Origin: Rhodocyclaceae bacterium
GTDB lineage: Bacteria; Pseudomonadota; Gammaproteobacteria; Burkholderiales; Rhodocyclaceae
Length of the DNA: 64,000 nucleotides
Direction of reading: 5' to 3'
NCBI GenBank assembly: GCA_023150275.1
Contig: JAKLLG010000001.1
Coordinates: 62,001 to 126,000 of the forward strand
Shown: positions 55,362 through 64,000 of the stretch, one piece after another
Numbering within the stretch: the first letter of the stretch is position 1
How the letters are laid out: each line of letters starts with the position of its first letter
The notes under the pieces: generated by a model
Databases searched by the model: none
Told to the model about the DNA's origin: nothing
Seen by the model: the letters and a program-made list of their open reading frames with translations, nothing else
Translations under genes and position numbers: made by a program

Positions 55362-58300
55362 ATGGCTCGACGCACCACGAGCAAGACGCAGAAGAAGGAT
55401 ACACCGGCAGAATCCTCGCCACCGGCCAGCGACGATAATGTTTCACAGGCAATCGAGACACGGCACCACTACCTCGTCGGCATCGGTGCATCGGCAGGCG
55501 GACTCGAAGCGCTGACCGCACTGGTATCCAGACTGCGTGGCGGGCTGGGCATTTCCTACGTTGTCGTGCAGCATCTTTCGCCCTCCTACAAGAGCATGCT
55601 GCCGCAACTCCTGGGGCGCGAAACCGGCATGCCGGTGATCGAGATCGCCACCGGGCAGCAACCGCAGCCGGACACCATCTACATCACGCCGCCCAATCGC
55701 AACGTGGTACTCAAGGACGGGCGGCTCGAACTGCTGCAATCGCCGCGCGAGATCATGCCGAAGCCGTCGGTGAACCTGTTTCTTGGCTCGCTGGCCGAGG
55801 AGCGGCGCGAGGACGCCATCGGTGTCATCCTCTCCGGGACCGGTTCCGATGGTTCTGCCGGCATCCGCGCAATCAAGGCGGGCGGTGGCTTCACCTTCGC
55901 CCAGGAACCGAAGAGCGCGCGCTACGATGGCATGCCGCAGTCGGCCATCGATACCGGCTGTGTTGACTGGGTGCTGACGCCGGAGGGTATTGCCGAGGAA
56001 CTGGCGCGCCTCTCGGAAGCACGCCCGGTTTTGCCCACCACCGAACGCGAGGATCTGCCGGCAACCTCGCTCAAGCGCCTGCTCAACAAGGTGCGGGCCC
56101 GCACCAAACTTGATTTTTCGGGCTACAAGGAAAGCACGCTGTGGCGCCGCGTCGAGCGCCGCCTCTTCGCCAACCGCGTACCCAGCCTCGATGCCTACCT
56201 GGCGCTGGTCGAGACGCAACCCGAGGAACTGGAGCGTCTTGCAAAGGACATTCTGATCTCGGTCACCTCCTTCTTCCGCGACCGAGAGTCCTTCGTCGCG
56301 CTCGATCGCGTGCTGAAGAAGCTCGTCGAGCGCAAGCAGCCGGGGGACGAGATCCGCGTCTGGGTTCCCGGATGTGCGACCGGCGAGGAGGCCTACAGCA
56401 TCGCCATCCTGCTGCACCGAACGCTGGGCTCGAGTTTTGAACAGTACCGCATCCAGATCTTCGCCACCGACGTGGACATGGACGCGATGCAGATCGCGCG
56501 CCGCGGCGCCTACGCCTCGGCGCTGCTCAGCGAGCTTGATCCGGAAATTGCACAACGCTACTTCCGCCCCTCCAACGATCGCTTCGAGATCGTGAAGGGT
56601 ATCCGCGATGTGGTCATCTTTGCCCGCCAGGATCTGGTGCTCGACCCGCCCTTCCTGCGGCTCGACATGATCAGCTGCCGCAACGTACTGATCTATCTTC
56701 AGCCCGCCCTGCAGGCACGCATCCTGTCGCTGTTCCACTATGCGCTGATTCCGGATGGCTACCTGTTCCTCGGCAAGTCCGAAAGCGTTGCGCAGCAGGA
56801 TCTGCTGTTCCTGCCTGAAAGCAAGGAAGCGCGCATCTTCCGCCGCCGGCCCGAGAGCGGGCGCACTGTGCCCAGCACGACAACGACACTGCCCCTCACC
56901 GCCGAAGTCCAGCCGCCCAGCACGGCCAAGCCCGCCGCACCGCGCGAGCAGGCGATCCTCAAGGCGGCGAGCACGATCTATGTACCGCCGAGCGTCGTGG
57001 TCAACAGCCAGATGCAGATCCTGCACGTGCTCGGCGATGCCAGCAGCTACCTGCAGATCCCGCCCGGCAAGATTTCGCTCGACCTCGGCAGCCTGCTCGT
57101 GCGTGACCTGCGCGTCGAGGCGCAGGCGCTGCTGCGTACCGCCGAGCAGCGCCGCAGCAGCGTGACCGGCCGCCAGCGCCTGCCACTGCGTGGCCGCGGC
57201 GGACCAATGATCCGCCTTGCAGTGCACCCGTTGGAAAGCGAAGGCAGCGAGGCCATGTTCCTCGTCTGCTTCGTTCCGGCGGAAGAACTTCCCGAGCTTT
57301 CGACGCCGCGCGCCACCGGCGATGGCGATGCCCAGCGCAGCGTGCTTGAGGATGAACTGATCACCACGCGCGAACACCTGCAGACGCTGGTTGAGGAACT
57401 GGAAACCTCGAACGAGGAAATGCAGGCGCTGAACGAGGAGGTGCAGGCAGCCAACGAGGAACTGCAGGCGACGAACGAGGAACTCGAAGCCGCCAACGAA
57501 GAGCTGCAGTCCACCAACGAGGAGCTGCTGACGATCAACGAGGAGCTGCAGGTCAAGAGCAGCGATCTCGCGCGAGCCAACGCCGATCTCGAATCGATCC
57601 AGGACAACGTGGGCATGCCCATCATCGTCACCGACGGACAGCTGCGCATCACGCGCTTCAACGCGGCGGCCGAGGTGCTGTTCAAGATGCATCGCGGACT
57701 CATCGGCGAACCGCTCGATCGCCTGTCACTGCCGAAGGACATGGTGAAACTGAGCACACCGGCGAGCGAAGCGATCGAACGACGCCAGCCCTACGAGGGA
57801 ATCGTCGTCGGCGACGTACGCGAGTACCTGCTGCGCATCACGCTGATGTTCGGTAACGGCGATGCCGTCATCGGCGTCATCATCAGTCTGCTGGAGCAGA
57901 CTGATCTCTTGCGTGCGACCAGGCTGCTGCAGGAAAGCGAAAGCCGCCTGCGCGCGGTGCTTGACCACACCGAAATGCTCGTCGCGATCAAGGATGTCTC
58001 CGGTCAGTACCTCTATGTGAACCAGCAGTACACCGGCTACTTCGGTGAAGAGGCGCGCGACATGGTCGGCCTGGCCGACAAAGCCTTCCTGAAGCCGGCA
58101 CAGGCCAAGCAGTTCCGTGACGAAGAACTGATTGCCTTGCGCCGGCACGAACGCATCGACACGCTGGAGCAGGTCAGTACCCGCAAGGGGCTGCGCTGGC
58201 TCGCGTTTACCCGTTTCGCCTTGCTCGATGCTGCCGCCAATGTCTACGCGGTCTGCGTGCAGGCCGAGGACGTCACGGAAAAAAGGCACGCCGAGGAACA

Positions 58301-60011
58301 GTTGCGTCTCGCGGCACGGGTGATCGAGAACGCGGCCGAGGCGATTCTCATCACCGATGACGAGCAGCGCATCATTACCGCAAATGAGGCCTTTACCCAG
58401 ATCACCGGATACAGCATCGACGATGTGCGCGGCAAGCGACCAAGCATTCTGAGCAGCGGACACCACGATTCCGACTTCTACCGCGCGATGTGGTCCCAGA
58501 TCAAGGCGAGCGGCAGCTGGCGCGGAGAAATCGAAAACAAGCGCAAGAACGGCGATCTTTATACCGAGTGGCTGACGATCAACGTCATCCGAAACAATGA
58601 AGGCGAGGCAGTGAACTACGTCGGCATCTTTTCCGACATCTCGGATTTGCGCGAGGCGAGACGCCAGCTCGAATTCCAGGCCATGCACGACCCGCTCACG
58701 CAATTGCCGAACCGCGCGCTGTTCAATGATCGCGCCCGGCGTGCCGTGGCCCGCGCGCAGCGCCATGAACGCCCCTTTGCCATCATCTTCATCGATCTCG
58801 ACAACTTCAAGGACATCAACGACACCCTCGGCCACGAGTGCGGTGATCAGGTCTTGCGCGAGGTCTCGAAGCGCCTCGTGGATGCAATGCGCGAGCCGGA
58901 TACGGTCGCACGCCTTGGCGGCGACGAGTTCGTGCTGCTCCTTGAAGAACTGCGCGACGGCGAAATCGAGTTCCTCGTCGAACGCTGCCGCTCGGAACTC
59001 GCAATGCCCATCAACGTCGGCGGCAGCGAACATCGCATTTCGGCCAGCATGGGCATTGCCGTCTATCCCGAAGACGGGGACGAAGTGGGCGAGCTGCTGA
59101 AAAGCGCCGATGCGGCGATGTATCGCGCCAAGCAGGCGGGGCGCGATACCTACGCATTTTCCTCGCTGGAAATCAGGCGCGCTCCGGTCGAACGCCTCAA
59201 TCTGGTCGGGGGGCTGCGCAAGGCGCTGGCCACCGACGATCAGTTGTGGATTGCCTACCAGCCACAGTTTAGTCTGCCGGAACGCACGCTGATCGGGCTT
59301 GAAGCCTTGATGCGCTGGCACTCCCCGGAACTCGGTGAAGTATCGCCGGTGCGCTTCATTCCGCTGGCGGAGGAAACCGGACTGATCGCCCCGCTCACCG
59401 ATTGGCTGATTGCCAAAGTCGTTGCGCAGATCAGCAGCTGGCGTCGCGCTGGCTTGCACCTGCCCCGGGTATCGATCAATGTTTCGCCGCAGCAACTGCG
59501 GGATCGCAGCCTGATCACCCGTTCCGCACAGTTGCTCGCCGAGGCAGAGCTGCCGACCAGCGTTCTCGGTATCGAGTTGACCGAATCCGCACTGGTGCAC
59601 TCACCGGAGCGCACCGGCGCGGTACTCCTCGAGCTGAAGAATGCCGGCATTGACTGCAGCCTCGACGATTTTGGCACCGGCTATTCGTCGCTTTCGCGTC
59701 TCTCGCACCTGCCCATCGCAACACTCAAGATCGATCGCAACTTCGTCGACGGACTCGGCGACGATCAGCAGGCGCACGATGTCGAGATCGCCCGAACGAT
59801 CATCGTCATGGCTCATTCACTGGGAATGACCGCGCTGGCCGAAGGGGTCGAAACCGAAGCCCAGCTGGAGACCCTTTCCGCGCTCGGCTGCGACGCCGTG
59901 CAGGGCTTTTTCTGCGGCCGCCCGATGCCGGCAGAAGAAATCTCCGCATTGGCCGGCGCCGGCAAATCGAGAAAGGCTCGCGCACCGGCACGTAAAAAAA
60001 AGTCGCCTTGA
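55362..60011 (+). CDS. CheB-CheR-PAS-GGDEF-EAL multidomain signalling protein
   Basis: A 1549-residue soluble fusion. Order: CheB methylesterase (about 35-220; Ser in GIGASAGGLEAL at S44, His near 71, Asp in SGTGSDGSAG near 162), CheR methyltransferase (about 230-495; SAM site VPGCATGEEAYS near 335-347, ISCRNVLIYL), a PAS-like segment, a long coiled coil of repeated NEEL/NEEMQ heptads (about 675-733), PAS repeats (about 735-1090), GGDEF (intact GGDEF near 1186 with I-site REPD) and EAL (LEALMRW near 1314, DDFGTGYSSL, AEGVETEAQ). All four active sites look complete. The start at 55362 follows GGAG; an ATG at 55347 is possible. It could join protein methylation to c-di-GMP turnover. Confidence 0.92.
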   Translation: MARRTTSKTQKKDTPAESSPPASDDNVSQAIETRHHYLVGIGASAGGLEALTALVSRLRGGLGISYVVVQHLSPSYKSMLPQLLGRETGMPVIEIATGQQPQPDTIYITPPNRNVVLKDGRLELLQSPREIMPKPSVNLFLGSLAEERREDAIGVILSGTGSDGSAGIRAIKAGGGFTFAQEPKSARYDGMPQSAIDTGCVDWVLTPEGIAEELARLSEARPVLPTTEREDLPATSLKRLLNKVRARTKLDFSGYKESTLWRRVERRLFANRVPSLDAYLALVETQPEELERLAKDILISVTSFFRDRESFVALDRVLKKLVERKQPGDEIRVWVPGCATGEEAYSIAILLHRTLGSSFEQYRIQIFATDVDMDAMQIARRGAYASALLSELDPEIAQRYFRPSNDRFEIVKGIRDVVIFARQDLVLDPPFLRLDMISCRNVLIYLQPALQARILSLFHYALIPDGYLFLGKSESVAQQDLLFLPESKEARIFRRRPESGRTVPSTTTTLPLTAEVQPPSTAKPAAPREQAILKAASTIYVPPSVVVNSQMQILHVLGDASSYLQIPPGKISLDLGSLLVRDLRVEAQALLRTAEQRRSSVTGRQRLPLRGRGGPMIRLAVHPLESEGSEAMFLVCFVPAEELPELSTPRATGDGDAQRSVLEDELITTREHLQTLVEELETSNEEMQALNEEVQAANEELQATNEELEAANEELQSTNEELLTINEELQVKSSDLARANADLESIQDNVGMPIIVTDGQLRITRFNAAAEVLFKMHRGLIGEPLDRLSLPKDMVKLSTPASEAIERRQPYEGIVVGDVREYLLRITLMFGNGDAVIGVIISLLEQTDLLRATRLLQESESRLRAVLDHTEMLVAIKDVSGQYLYVNQQYTGYFGEEARDMVGLADKAFLKPAQAKQFRDEELIALRRHERIDTLEQVSTRKGLRWLAFTRFALLDAAANVYAVCVQAEDVTEKRHAEEQLRLAARVIENAAEAILITDDEQRIITANEAFTQITGYSIDDVRGKRPSILSSGHHDSDFYRAMWSQIKASGSWRGEIENKRKNGDLYTEWLTINVIRNNEGEAVNYVGIFSDISDLREARRQLEFQAMHDPLTQLPNRALFNDRARRAVARAQRHERPFAIIFIDLDNFKDINDTLGHECGDQVLREVSKRLVDAMREPDTVARLGGDEFVLLLEELRDGEIEFLVERCRSELAMPINVGGSEHRISASMGIAVYPEDGDEVGELLKSADAAMYRAKQAGRDTYAFSSLEIRRAPVERLNLVGGLRKALATDDQLWIAYQPQFSLPERTLIGLEALMRWHSPELGEVSPVRFIPLAEETGLIAPLTDWLIAKVVAQISSWRRAGLHLPRVSINVSPQQLRDRSLITRSAQLLAEAELPTSVLGIELTESALVHSPERTGAVLLELKNAGIDCSLDDFGTGYSSLSRLSHLPIATLKIDRNFVDGLGDDQQAHDVEIARTIIVMAHSLGMTALAEGVETEAQLETLSALGCDAVQGFFCGRPMPAEEISALAGAGKSRKARAPARKKKSP

Positions 60012-60018
60012 CGGCGAC
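59994..60018 (-). terminator. Minus-strand terminator overlapping the end of the fusion gene
   Basis: Read on the minus strand, GTCGCC/GGCGAC (stem 60018-60013 with 60007-60002, 5-nt loop) is followed by eight T residues (60001-59994). It terminates the convergent receiver gene, while on the plus strand the same bases encode the last Lys-Lys-Lys-Ser-Pro codons. Confidence 0.7.
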
Positions 60019-60097
60019 ATTCGAAAGATTGGGGTTGGAGTGTTGCAGTCCTGCTTATTGTCGGCGCCTCGAACGGGCCGCTTGCTTGAATGGCTTC

Positions 60098-60505
60098 TCA
60101 GGCCGCCAGAATGCCGGGCTTCAGGCTGGCGCCGATCGATGTGAGCATGGGTCTCAGCAACAGGGCGATCTTCAGTGGCGCCATGCGGATGTCGAACACC
60201 ATGTTCGCCCCGGCAAGCAGAATTCTTTGCAGCCGGATTTCGTCATACAGGCCGTAGGAATCATAGGCCGCCACGTGGGTTTCCGGGCTGAGCCTGCGCA
60301 GAAAGCGCACCACTGGAATCGGGTTTTCCGGCAGTTCCGGCCCCACCAGTGCCAGCGTATATGGTTTTTGCGAGGCAGCCAGGGCATCTTCCGCATCGAC
60401 AAGCGAGTGCATCGTATCGATGACGCAATCACGCCTCACCATCGCCAGCGCCTCAATGATCCGGGTGCGACGCGCTTCATCGTGATCCAGCAACAAGACG
60501 TTCAT
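60098..60505 (-). CDS. Degenerate receiver-domain protein
   Basis: A 135-residue stand-alone receiver-like domain. MNVLLLDHDEARRTRIIEAL keeps the acidic pair of response regulators (D7, D9), but the phosphorylation-site region reads TLALVGPELP, with no Asp at the usual place. The conserved Lys near the end is also not at its normal motif. So it is probably not phosphorylated and may act by protein binding or by ligand. A strong AGGAGGAG lies before the ATG. It is downstream of the LuxR-type regulator gene (115 bp) and ends at a terminator shared with the fusion gene. Confidence 0.65.
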   Translation of the reverse strand: MNVLLLDHDEARRTRIIEALAMVRRDCVIDTMHSLVDAEDALAASQKPYTLALVGPELPENPIPVVRFLRRLSPETHVAAYDSYGLYDEIRLQRILLAGANMVFDIRMAPLKIALLLRPMLTSIGASLKPGILAA

Positions 60506-60620
60506 GTTCTCCTCCTGCCTCGCATCCCGGTATCGACCGGCATTTCTTCCACATTGAGGCTCATGCTATCTGGAAGCAGCCCGGAAGGGCATCGGGGCAA
60601 GACTGGGCGGAGATCGGTGT

Positions 60621-61289
60621 TTACCCGGAGACGCCGTTGCGTATCGATTGCAGCAACTGGTTCGCCCGACACAGTTCGGCGATGTTTTCGACACGCATTT
60701 TTTCCATCAGACGCGCACGATGCGTCTCGACGGTCTTGATGCTGATGCCGAGTTCGCCGGCAATCTGTTTGTTGGTCGCACCCTCGACCGCCAGTGCCAT
60801 CACCTCGGCCTCGCGTTGCGTGAGCAGTGCGAAGCGGGCGTTCACCGTCGCGGCTTCGCGGCGACGCTGCTGGCTATCGCGATGCGTTTGCAGCGCGCGC
60901 TGGATGAGATCGAGCAGATCCTGATCGCTGTAGGGCTTGGTCAGAAAGTCCACCGCGCCGCCACGCATCGCACGCACGGCCATGGGAATATCGCCATGCC
61001 CGGAAACGAAGATGATGGGCAGATCGATACCCAGGCGCTGCATCTGCTCCTGCAGTTCAAGGCCGCTCATGCCCGGCATGCGCACGTCGAGGATGAGGCA
61101 ACCGACATCGCCGGGGCGCCAGGCTTCCAGAAAGGCTTCGGCAGTCGCCAGCGCGCGCACCTCCACGTCGAGGATGCTGACCAGAAACGCGACCGAGCGG
61201 CGGACGTCGGGGTCGTCGTCGACCACGTAGACCACCGGTAACGGCAGTGCGGGTTTTTCACGTTTGCTTGGCAAGGTCGTCGTTGGCAT
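60621..61289 (-). CDS. FixJ/NarL-type response regulator
   Basis: A 222-residue regulator with receiver domain (VVYVVDDDPDVRRS, phospho-acceptor Asp near residue 66 in CLILDVRMPG, Lys in FLTKPY) and a LuxR-type helix-turn-helix (LTQREAEVMALAVEGATNKQIAGELGISIKTVETHRARLMEKM). This is the FixJ/TtrR/StyR class that partners PAS kinases. Its ATG lies 32 nt inside the kinase gene, so the two are translationally coupled. Targets are unknown; the neighbouring receiver gene is a candidate. Confidence 0.92.
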   Translation of the reverse strand: MPTTTLPSKREKPALPLPVVYVVDDDPDVRRSVAFLVSILDVEVRALATAEAFLEAWRPGDVGCLILDVRMPGMSGLELQEQMQRLGIDLPIIFVSGHGDIPMAVRAMRGGAVDFLTKPYSDQDLLDLIQRALQTHRDSQQRRREAATVNARFALLTQREAEVMALAVEGATNKQIAGELGISIKTVETHRARLMEKMRVENIAELCRANQLLQSIRNGVSG

Positions 61290-63141
61290 GTTTCAGGTCG
61301 AAATGAAATATCTTGCCGGCGTTCCGTAGCGGCAGGATGCCCAGGCGGGTGCCATGGTACTCGAGCAGCGTGCGGCTGATCGAGAGCCCCAGCCCCAACC
61401 CTTCCGGCTTGGTTGTAAAGAACGGTTTCCCGATCCGCTCCAGTGTATCTTCAGGCGGCATCGCAGCGCGATCCTCGACCTCGACGCAGACGCCGGCAGG
61501 CACCAGGGCGCGGGTCCGCACTGCAACACGGCGCTCGGCCTCGGCGAGGGACAGGCTCGCCTCGATCGCATTCTTGACGAGGTTGATCAGCACCTGTTCG
61601 ATCTGCGTCGGATCGATGCCAACCCAGCCGGCACGTTCGTCGAGTTCGAGTTCGACACGCACCTTGGTACCGCCGGCAAGCAGGCGGAACGTCGGCTGCA
61701 GGGACGCGATCAATGCATTGAGATCAACAGCCTGCGTCGACGCCGGCCGGCGACGAACCAGGCCACGCACGTTCTGCACGATGGTGCCGGCCCGATCCAC
61801 CTGCCCGACAATCTCGGACAGCGCCTCGCGCAGCGACGCCTCGTCGGCCTTGCCGCGATCGAGGCGGAGCAGCATGCCGCGTCCGTAGTTGGCAATGCTG
61901 GCGAGCGGCTGATTGATCTCGTGCGCGATCATCGACGCGATCTCTCCCACGGCAGCGAGCCGGGCGGCATGGGCGACCTGCTCGCGCAACTCCCGCTCGC
62001 TCGCTTCCAGCGCCCGGCGCGTGGTGATGTCGTCGAACAGGAACATCCAGTTGCTGACGCGCCCGTCTTCGGCGCGGATATCCGACACCACCACCCGCAC
62101 CCGACGCGGATCACCGTCGGCCCGATGCACGGTCATCTCCATCGTGCCCTGGCGCAGCGGCTGATCTGCCATGTCCAGTCCCGTCTCGCCGGGCGCCGTC
62201 GGAAACGTGCGCACGTCGCGCCCGATCAACTCCGGGTGCGAATACCCGAGAATTTCAGAAGCACGTGGATTGGCATATTCGATGGCGCCGCTTTCATCAG
62301 CGATGACGACGCCGGACATGTTCTCATTGACCGCACGGAAGAACTTCTTCAGTTCGGGCGAAAGCAGGCTCTGCGCCGGCTGGGCAAGATAGAGCACGTG
62401 ATCGGGCTTGCCGTCCGCAATCGATACCGGTGTCGCTGACATGTCGAAACGCTGGCCACGCGCTTCAAGCTCCCAGAATGACGACGCCGTTGGAGCGGCC
62501 AGGATGCGCCGGCTGCGACAGAAATCGCCGCTGCGGGCGCACAGGCTGTTGCAGCACGGTGCGCCTTCCGCGAGATCAAGCTGCTTTTGCGCGGCCGCAT
62601 TGGCGAGCACCAGCGTGCCCAGCGCATCGACCAATGCAACAGGGCACGGCAGCAGGTCGAGCAGCTTGCGTGTCGTATCGAAACGCAGCGCCGGACTCGC
62701 CGGCACCGGCGACAACTCGCGATCCTCCGGCCGCAGCGAAACGGCGGCGCCCAGCATCACGCCCCGCGCATCCACCACCGGACGCAGACTGGCCCGCAGC
62801 AGGCAGCGCACGCCGCCGATGCGGCGGGCCGGCAAGGCCACATCGGCCAGCGTTGCCTGGGCGAGCATCGCCTCGCGCAACGCAGCCTGGGTGGCTGAAG
62901 GCAGGCTGAGCACCGAACCAAGGCCGAAGCCGACCGCACGCGCCGCCGGCCAGCCAAGGAGTACCTCGGCCGCCATCGGCCAATGCAGCACGCGCAGTTG
63001 CGGATCGACGGTCACCAGCGCCTCGCCCGACAGGTCGGCAAACGCTTCGACCCAGGCGACGGCGTTCTGCGCCGCGCCCGCATCATCGACAGGCTTATCC
63101 GGTTTTGCCAAACAATGAACTCCAGTACGCGCCTTGCTCAT
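61258..63141 (-). CDS. PAS-domain histidine kinase with cysteine cluster
   Basis: A 627-residue soluble kinase with three PAS-like regions (about 30-130, 155-260 and 270-390), the HisKA box SMIAHEINQPLAS (phospho-acceptor H407) and a C-terminal ATPase domain with N-box LINLVKNAIEAS and KPFFTTKPEGLGLGLS. Two features stand out. PAS two holds APCCNSLCARSGDFC (about 192-207), four cysteines that could bind a metal or FeS cluster or sense redox state. The G1 box reads EDRAAMPPE instead of DxGxGI, so ATP binding may be weakened. It has no membrane helix, so it senses a cytoplasmic signal. The regulator gene overlaps its 3' end. Confidence 0.9.
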   Translation of the reverse strand: MSKARTGVHCLAKPDKPVDDAGAAQNAVAWVEAFADLSGEALVTVDPQLRVLHWPMAAEVLLGWPAARAVGFGLGSVLSLPSATQAALREAMLAQATLADVALPARRIGGVRCLLRASLRPVVDARGVMLGAAVSLRPEDRELSPVPASPALRFDTTRKLLDLLPCPVALVDALGTLVLANAAAQKQLDLAEGAPCCNSLCARSGDFCRSRRILAAPTASSFWELEARGQRFDMSATPVSIADGKPDHVLYLAQPAQSLLSPELKKFFRAVNENMSGVVIADESGAIEYANPRASEILGYSHPELIGRDVRTFPTAPGETGLDMADQPLRQGTMEMTVHRADGDPRRVRVVVSDIRAEDGRVSNWMFLFDDITTRRALEASERELREQVAHAARLAAVGEIASMIAHEINQPLASIANYGRGMLLRLDRGKADEASLREALSEIVGQVDRAGTIVQNVRGLVRRRPASTQAVDLNALIASLQPTFRLLAGGTKVRVELELDERAGWVGIDPTQIEQVLINLVKNAIEASLSLAEAERRVAVRTRALVPAGVCVEVEDRAAMPPEDTLERIGKPFFTTKPEGLGLGLSISRTLLEYHGTRLGILPLRNAGKIFHFDLKHANDDLAKQT

Positions 63142-63297
63142 CGCGGCGCTCAGAACCCTCCTCCCTGCGCATTGAGAGCCAAGCGTTCTTCACTGCGCAT
63201 TCTAGCCGCGTCATGCGTGAAACGGGCACCCGCGCAGCATCGACGCGCGGCTTCGCGGCTCACCCGAAGGCCGACGGTGAGAGGAAGAGACGCCGGC

Positions 63298-64000
63298 TCA
63301 GCGCGATGGCACTTCCGCCATCAACCCACGCCACCAGGCCGCATCAACGTGGTCCGGCCAGTCATTGTGCCCGGCATCGGCGATCGACAGCAGACGTTGG
63401 CCTGCCGGCAGGCGACCATGCAAGGCACGCCCCCGCATTGCAGGCACGATGCTGTCGCGTTCGGCGACAACCACCGTGACGCGGCCCGGATAGCCCTGCA
63501 GGTTGGCGGCGCTGTCGTAGCGGTCGCGCAGCAGCCAGCGCACCGGCAGCCACGGGTAATGATGGGCCGCGGTAGCGGTGAGCGTGTCCCAGGGGGTGAT
63601 CAGCAGCAGCGCGGGGACTCCACGGTGCGCGACGTGCGCCGAAGCGGCAGTGGCGACGCCGGCGCCGAGCGATTCGCCGAGCAGCACGGTGGCGCCGAAA
63701 TCGCGCTGCGCGAGCGTGATGGTAGCCGCCGCATCGGCGACCAGCGACGCTTCGCCGAGATTGCCGTCGCGCGAGCCGTAGCCCGGATACTCCGCGAGCA
63801 GCACGCGCCAGCCGAGCGGATTGAGCATTTCCGCGTAGAAGAGGCGATGCCCGGCGTGGCCGGCATTGCCGTGGAAGACGATGACGGTGCCGCGAACGGC
63901 GCCGCCAACCGGTTCGGCCAGCAAGCCGCGGAATTCATCGCCCGCCGGCCATGGCGTGAGCCGCGTGCCGGCCGGCGATACGGCAAGTTCGCCCAAGGCC
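63298..64000 (-). CDS. Alpha/beta hydrolase (5' end outside window)
   Basis: At least 233 residues of an alpha/beta hydrolase of the BEM46/FrsA-like type. The oxyanion block is VIVFHGNAGHAGHR, the nucleophile elbow LLGESLGAG contains the Ser, the acid is in VVAERDSIVP and the His in DAGHNDW, so the triad is complete. The substrate is unknown. The frame remains open to the window edge, so the true start probably lies beyond 64000; the TTG at 63996 is only the first in-window start. The 156 bp up to the kinase gene hold no gene. Confidence 0.85.
   Translation of the reverse strand, partial: ALGELAVSPAGTRLTPWPAGDEFRGLLAEPVGGAVRGTVIVFHGNAGHAGHRLFYAEMLNPLGWRVLLAEYPGYGSRDGNLGEASLVADAAATITLAQRDFGATVLLGESLGAGVATAASAHVAHRGVPALLLITPWDTLTATAAHHYPWLPVRWLLRDRYDSAANLQGYPGRVTVVVAERDSIVPAMRGRALHGRLPAGQRLLSIADAGHNDWPDHVDAAWWRGLMAEVPSR

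Noticed and set aside
57385..57560. Tandem DNA repeats that might suggest a repeat array or CRISPR
   Set aside because: They encode the NEEL/NEEMQ coiled-coil heptads of the fusion protein; spacing and sequence follow the protein repeat.
55443..57692. Long minus-strand open frames opposite the CheB-CheR-GGDEF-EAL gene (also 57726-59600)
   Set aside because: They arise from codon bias of the real gene; sequences are Arg/Gln/Glu-rich without family features.

Overview
The window is a 64 kb, GC-rich, densely packed stretch of chromosome from a Gram-negative bacterium. It most likely comes from a betaproteobacterium, probably of the Rhodocyclales. The reasons are a full LPS-core and Tol-Pal gene set, an SAH-responsive leader in front of an ahcY / small membrane protein / metF operon (an arrangement known from betaproteobacteria), a betaproteobacterial-type liv operon and many c-di-GMP proteins. 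The species assignment is inference; no rRNA is present. No prophage, insertion sequence, integron or CRISPR array was seen.

Layout. 1-6.7 kb: the 3' part of msbA (+) faces a minus-strand LPS operon lpxL-waaG-waaP-kinase-kinase, joined by 1-4 nt overlaps; waaP carries an odd palindrome-encoded N-terminal extension. 6.7-15.9 kb: the methyl cycle, with metK behind a structured leader ending in an intrinsic terminator, then two c-di-GMP genes (HD-GYP; CHASE-PAS-GGDEF-EAL), then an SAH riboswitch controlling ahcY, a holin-like membrane protein and metF, followed by tfoX-like and methyltransferase genes. 17-22.5 kb: an rlmN-like gene, a VapBC module, an EamA transporter with a divergent LysR regulator, a PhnA-type protein, a Phd/PIN module and a truncated ArsR relative. 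22.5-32.5 kb: DUF853 ATPase, mltF, yebC, a third toxin-antitoxin pair, a second EamA transporter, ruvC-ruvA-(AI-2E family)-ruvB and a cache-GGDEF protein.

32.6-41.6 kb: a histidine kinase coupled to an NtrC-like regulator that has lost its sigma54-contact loop, then the ybgC-tolQRAB-pal-cpoB-queE envelope operon and a PilZ protein. 41.6-46.2 kb: a minus-strand livKHMGF branched-chain amino-acid transporter with a hairpin repeat after livK. 46.3-51.5 kb: queC, a YeeE/YedE transporter, two tRNA-Lys genes, a tail-anchored Ser/Thr kinase, a 48-residue orphan, dmeF and a nuclease-like protein. 51.6-64 kb: maeB, a helical protein of unknown role, a PAS/zinc-type protein divergent from a ~1550-residue CheB-CheR-PAS-GGDEF-EAL fusion, a degenerate receiver, a LuxR-type response regulator with its PAS kinase, and an alpha/beta hydrolase cut by the window end.

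Themes. Envelope building (LPS core, Tol-Pal, MltF), the SAM/SAH cycle with two RNA-level controls, and signalling by c-di-GMP (five proteins) and two-component systems dominate. Several regulators have lost canonical residues, and several genes appear to be transcribed without a leader.
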